Origin: Candidatus Rokuibacteriota bacterium
GTDB taxonomy: Bacteria > Methylomirabilota > Methylomirabilia > Rokubacteriales > CSP1-6
Assembly: GCA_003221435.1 (NCBI GenBank)
Contig: QHRS01000131.1
Span: forward strand, 1-6,680
DNA: 6,680 nucleotides
Reading direction: 5' to 3'
Shown here piece after piece: positions 4,325 through 6,680 of this stretch (position 1 is the first letter of the stretch; every line of letters starts with the position of its first letter). A program made the position numbers and the translations under genes. The notes beneath the pieces were generated by a model. The model was not told where the DNA came from and did not search any database. It saw only the letters and a program-made list of their open reading frames with translations.

Positions 4325-6680
4325 GTGAGCGATGCCTATCGGCTGCCACGCACCGTCGTCCCCAGCCGGTACGACCTCCTGCTCACTCCCGACCTCGGTG
4401 CCGCCACCTTCGCCGGCGACGAGACGATCACGGTGACCGTGCACGCCGCGACGCAGGCGGTCGTGCTCAACGCCGTCGAGCTGCAGATCGGCGCCGTCGC
4501 CGCCACGGATGGGCGTGGGCGGACTCTCGGTGGCAGCGTGGAGCTCCAGCCCGAGCACGATCGCGCGCAGCTCACGTTTCCCGAGCCGCTCCAACCCGGG
4601 GTGTGGCGGCTCCGCCTCACGTTCACCTCCGTCCTGAACGACAAGCTGCGCGGGTTTTATCGCAGCCGGTACGTGGACGCCAACGGTGTCGAGCACGTGC
4701 TCGCGGCCACCCAGCTCGAGGCGACGGACGCGCGGCGGGCTTTCCCGTGCTGGGACGAGCCGGCGTTCAAGGCGGTCTTCGCGGTCAGCCTCGTGGTGGA
4801 CGAGAAGCTCGCGGCCGTGTCGAACACGCGCGTGGTCAGCACGCGGCCGGGTCCGGCGCCGGGGAAGAAGACGATCCGGTTCGCCGACACCATCGTGATG
4901 TCGACGTACCTCGTGGCGGTTGTCGTGGGCGAGCTGGAGGCGACCGACCCGGTGATGGTGGGCAAGACGCCCGTGCGGGTCTGGTGCGTGCCGGGCAAGC
5001 AGCCCATCGCGCGCTTCGGCCAGGCGATCACCGCGTTCTCGCTCGAGTGGTTCGAGCGGTATTACGGGATGCCCTATCCGGGTGACAAGCTCGACTGTCT
5101 CGCGATCCCCGATTTCGCCTCCGGCGCGATGGAGAACCTCGGCGCGATCACGTTTCGGGAGACCGCCCTCCTCGTGGACGAGAAGACCGCGACGCACACC
5201 GAGCTCGAGCGCGTCGCCGATGTGGTCGCCCACGAGGTGGCCCACATGTGGTTCGGGGACCTGGTGACGATGTCGTGGTGGAACGGTATCTGGCTCAACG
5301 AAGCCTTCGCGACGTTCATGGAGATGCTGGCCGTCGATGCGTGGAAGCCGGAGTGGCAGCGCTGGGTCACGTTTGGTGTCTCACGCGCCGCGGCGCTCGC
5401 GCTCGACGGCTTGCAGAACACCCGTCCGATCGAGGTTCCGGTGACGGCGCCCAGGGAAGCCGAGGCGATGTTCGACGCGCTCACGTACGAAAAGGGCGCG
5501 TCGGTCCTGCGCATGCTCGAGCAGCACCTGGGTGCCGAGGAGTTCCGCGGCGGGATCCGGCGCTACCTCGCCAAGCACCAGTTCGCCAACACCGAGACCC
5601 GCGACCTGTGGGACGCGCTCGGCGCGGCCGACATCATGGAGGCGTGGATCTTCGCGCCGGGCTATCCCGCCATCGTCGTGAGCGAGGAGGGCGGGCACCT
5701 CGTGCTCACCCAGCAGCGGTTTACGTATCTTCCGGACGGCGCGTCCAGCTCAGAGCGCTGGCGCGTGCCGATCACGGTACGGTTCCAGGCCAACGGCATC
5801 GTCCACACACGCAAGCTGCTCCTCGCGGGATCCTCGGCGCGCACCGAGCTGCCCGGCGCGCTCGACTGGGTCGTCGTGAACGCCGGAGGGCATGGCTATT
5901 ACCGCGTCCGCTACTCGCCCGCGCTGCTGGGCCGGCTCGCCGAGCGCGTCGCCGACGTGGCGACGCCGATCGAGCGCTTCAACGTCGTCAACGACGCGTG
6001 GGCCTTGACGGTCTCGGGGTTGATGCCGAGCGCCCGGTACCTCGAGCTGACCGCGCGCTTCCGCGAGGAAACGGACCGGAACGTGTGGACCGCGCTGATC
6101 GGCTCCTTCGCCTCCCTCAATCGCGTGATCGATTCCGCCGAGCGCCCGCGGCTGGAGGCGCTGGTGCGCGACCGCGTCGGGCCGATGGCGGCGCGGCTCG
6201 GCTGGGCACCGCAGGCCGGCGAGGGCGAGCTCCGGCGCCAGCTCCGCGGTGATCTGCTCGCCGCGCTCGGCACGCTCGGCAACGACCCCGCGGTGCAGGC
6301 CCGAGCGCGGGAGCTCTACCGCGGCGACCACACCTTCGTCGACCCACCTGTCCTCTCCGCGGCGATCGCGATCACCGCCTTCGCCGGCGGTCCGGCCGAG
6401 TACGACGACGCGCTCAGCCGATTCAAGACGGCCAGGACGCCGCAGGACGAGCAGCGCTACCTCTACGCGCTCGCCGCCTTCCGCCAGCCCGAGCTGCTCG
6501 GCCAGACGCTCGAGCGAACGCTCGACGGGGAGTTCCGCACCCAGGACGCGCCGTTCGTCGTGCGCGCGCTCCTCATGAGCGTCTACGCGCGCGAGCGGGC
6601 GTGGCGGTTCGTAAAGGCGCGCTGGAAGGATATGGCCGCGAGGTATCCCGCGAGCGCCTACCGGCGGATGTGGGAAGGCA
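4325..6680 (+). CDS. M1 family zinc aminopeptidase (3' end beyond the window)
   Basis: This is a zinc metallopeptidase that removes N-terminal amino acids from peptides, of the PepN/ERAP/puromycin-sensitive type. Frame 2 stays open from GTG 4325 to the window edge (785 codons). Typical members have about 850 residues, so a short C-terminal piece is missing. The N-terminal beta domain carries the usual ATDARRAFPCWDEPAFKAVF. The exopeptidase motif GAMEN is at residues 267-271. The zinc site HEVAH (His303, His307) with catalytic Glu304 is followed 18 residues later by the third ligand Glu326 in NEAFA. Tyr388 in LTYEKGAS matches the transition-state tyrosine. The ERAP1_C-like helical domain starts near NAGGHGYYRVRY (519-530). 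No signal peptide is seen, so it is probably cytosolic. One oddity is a loop of about six residues, usually SGxP-like, that is absent between Ala435 and Asp436. Family identity is near certain; substrate preference is unknown. Confidence 0.96.
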   Translation, partial: MSDAYRLPRTVVPSRYDLLLTPDLGAATFAGDETITVTVHAATQAVVLNAVELQIGAVAATDGRGRTLGGSVELQPEHDRAQLTFPEPLQPGVWRLRLTFTSVLNDKLRGFYRSRYVDANGVEHVLAATQLEATDARRAFPCWDEPAFKAVFAVSLVVDEKLAAVSNTRVVSTRPGPAPGKKTIRFADTIVMSTYLVAVVVGELEATDPVMVGKTPVRVWCVPGKQPIARFGQAITAFSLEWFERYYGMPYPGDKLDCLAIPDFASGAMENLGAITFRETALLVDEKTATHTELERVADVVAHEVAHMWFGDLVTMSWWNGIWLNEAFATFMEMLAVDAWKPEWQRWVTFGVSRAAALALDGLQNTRPIEVPVTAPREAEAMFDALTYEKGASVLRMLEQHLGAEEFRGGIRRYLAKHQFANTETRDLWDALGAADIMEAWIFAPGYPAIVVSEEGGHLVLTQQRFTYLPDGASSSERWRVPITVRFQANGIVHTRKLLLAGSSARTELPGALDWVVVNAGGHGYYRVRYSPALLGRLAERVADVATPIERFNVVNDAWALTVSGLMPSARYLELTARFREETDRNVWTALIGSFASLNRVIDSAERPRLEALVRDRVGPMAARLGWAPQAGEGELRRQLRGDLLAALGTLGNDPAVQARARELYRGDHTFVDPPVLSAAIAITAFAGGPAEYDDALSRFKTARTPQDEQRYLYALAAFRQPELLGQTLERTLDGEFRTQDAPFVVRALLMSVYARERAWRFVKARWKDMAARYPASAYRRMWEG

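Noticed and set aside
4322..5245. Minus-strand open frame of 307 codons opposite the aminopeptidase
   Set aside because: Composition is typical of antisense noise (many D, R, H), while the plus strand encodes clear M1 motifs.

Overview
This is a GC-rich (by eye about two thirds G+C or more) bacterial chromosomal segment. It has dense genes, G/C-ending codons, GTG starts and clear AGGAGG-type ribosome binding sites. The gene flavours (a trimethylamine-dehydrogenase-like flavoprotein, a small CBS-pair protein, an alpha/beta hydrolase, an amidating-lyase-like beta-propeller and an M1 aminopeptidase) fit a soil or sediment bacterium. Candidatus Rokubacteria/Methylomirabilota or a high-GC proteobacterium are possible guesses, but nothing here proves the lineage. 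No tRNA, rRNA, CRISPR array, insertion sequence or phage gene is visible.

Layout. (1) 1-1749, plus strand: an NADH:flavin oxidoreductase of the Old Yellow Enzyme/trimethylamine dehydrogenase/2,4-dienoyl-CoA reductase type. It enters from the left edge and its reading frame is broken twice (near 530 and near 1430). (2) 1766-1794: a good sigma70-type promoter (TTGACC, 17-nt spacer, TAAGAT), followed by a two-CBS-domain protein (1866-2297, plus). (3) 2298-2401: convergent intergenic gap with an inverted repeat. (4) 2402-3241, minus: an alpha/beta hydrolase with an intact catalytic triad. (5) Only 41 bp separate its start from the divergent NHL/PAL-like six-bladed propeller gene (3283-4209, plus). 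(6) 4210-4324: a leader with two perfect 8-bp hairpins and C-rich tracts that could pair with the next ribosome binding site. (7) 4325 to the right edge, plus: a zinc M1 aminopeptidase with all metal and catalytic motifs, starting at GTG and cut by the window end after 785 codons.

Functionally this looks like an ordinary catabolic/housekeeping stretch, not an accessory island, and I see no clear new multi-gene system. Two things stand out. One is a series of short sequence losses: two that break frame in the flavoprotein gene, one apparently in-frame in the same gene, and one six-codon in-frame gap in the aminopeptidase. This points either to real decay or to assembly trouble. The other is a beta-propeller that keeps the zinc-histidine and tyrosine positions of peptidyl-alpha-hydroxyglycine alpha-amidating lyase, but has no signal peptide and no hydroxylase partner in view.
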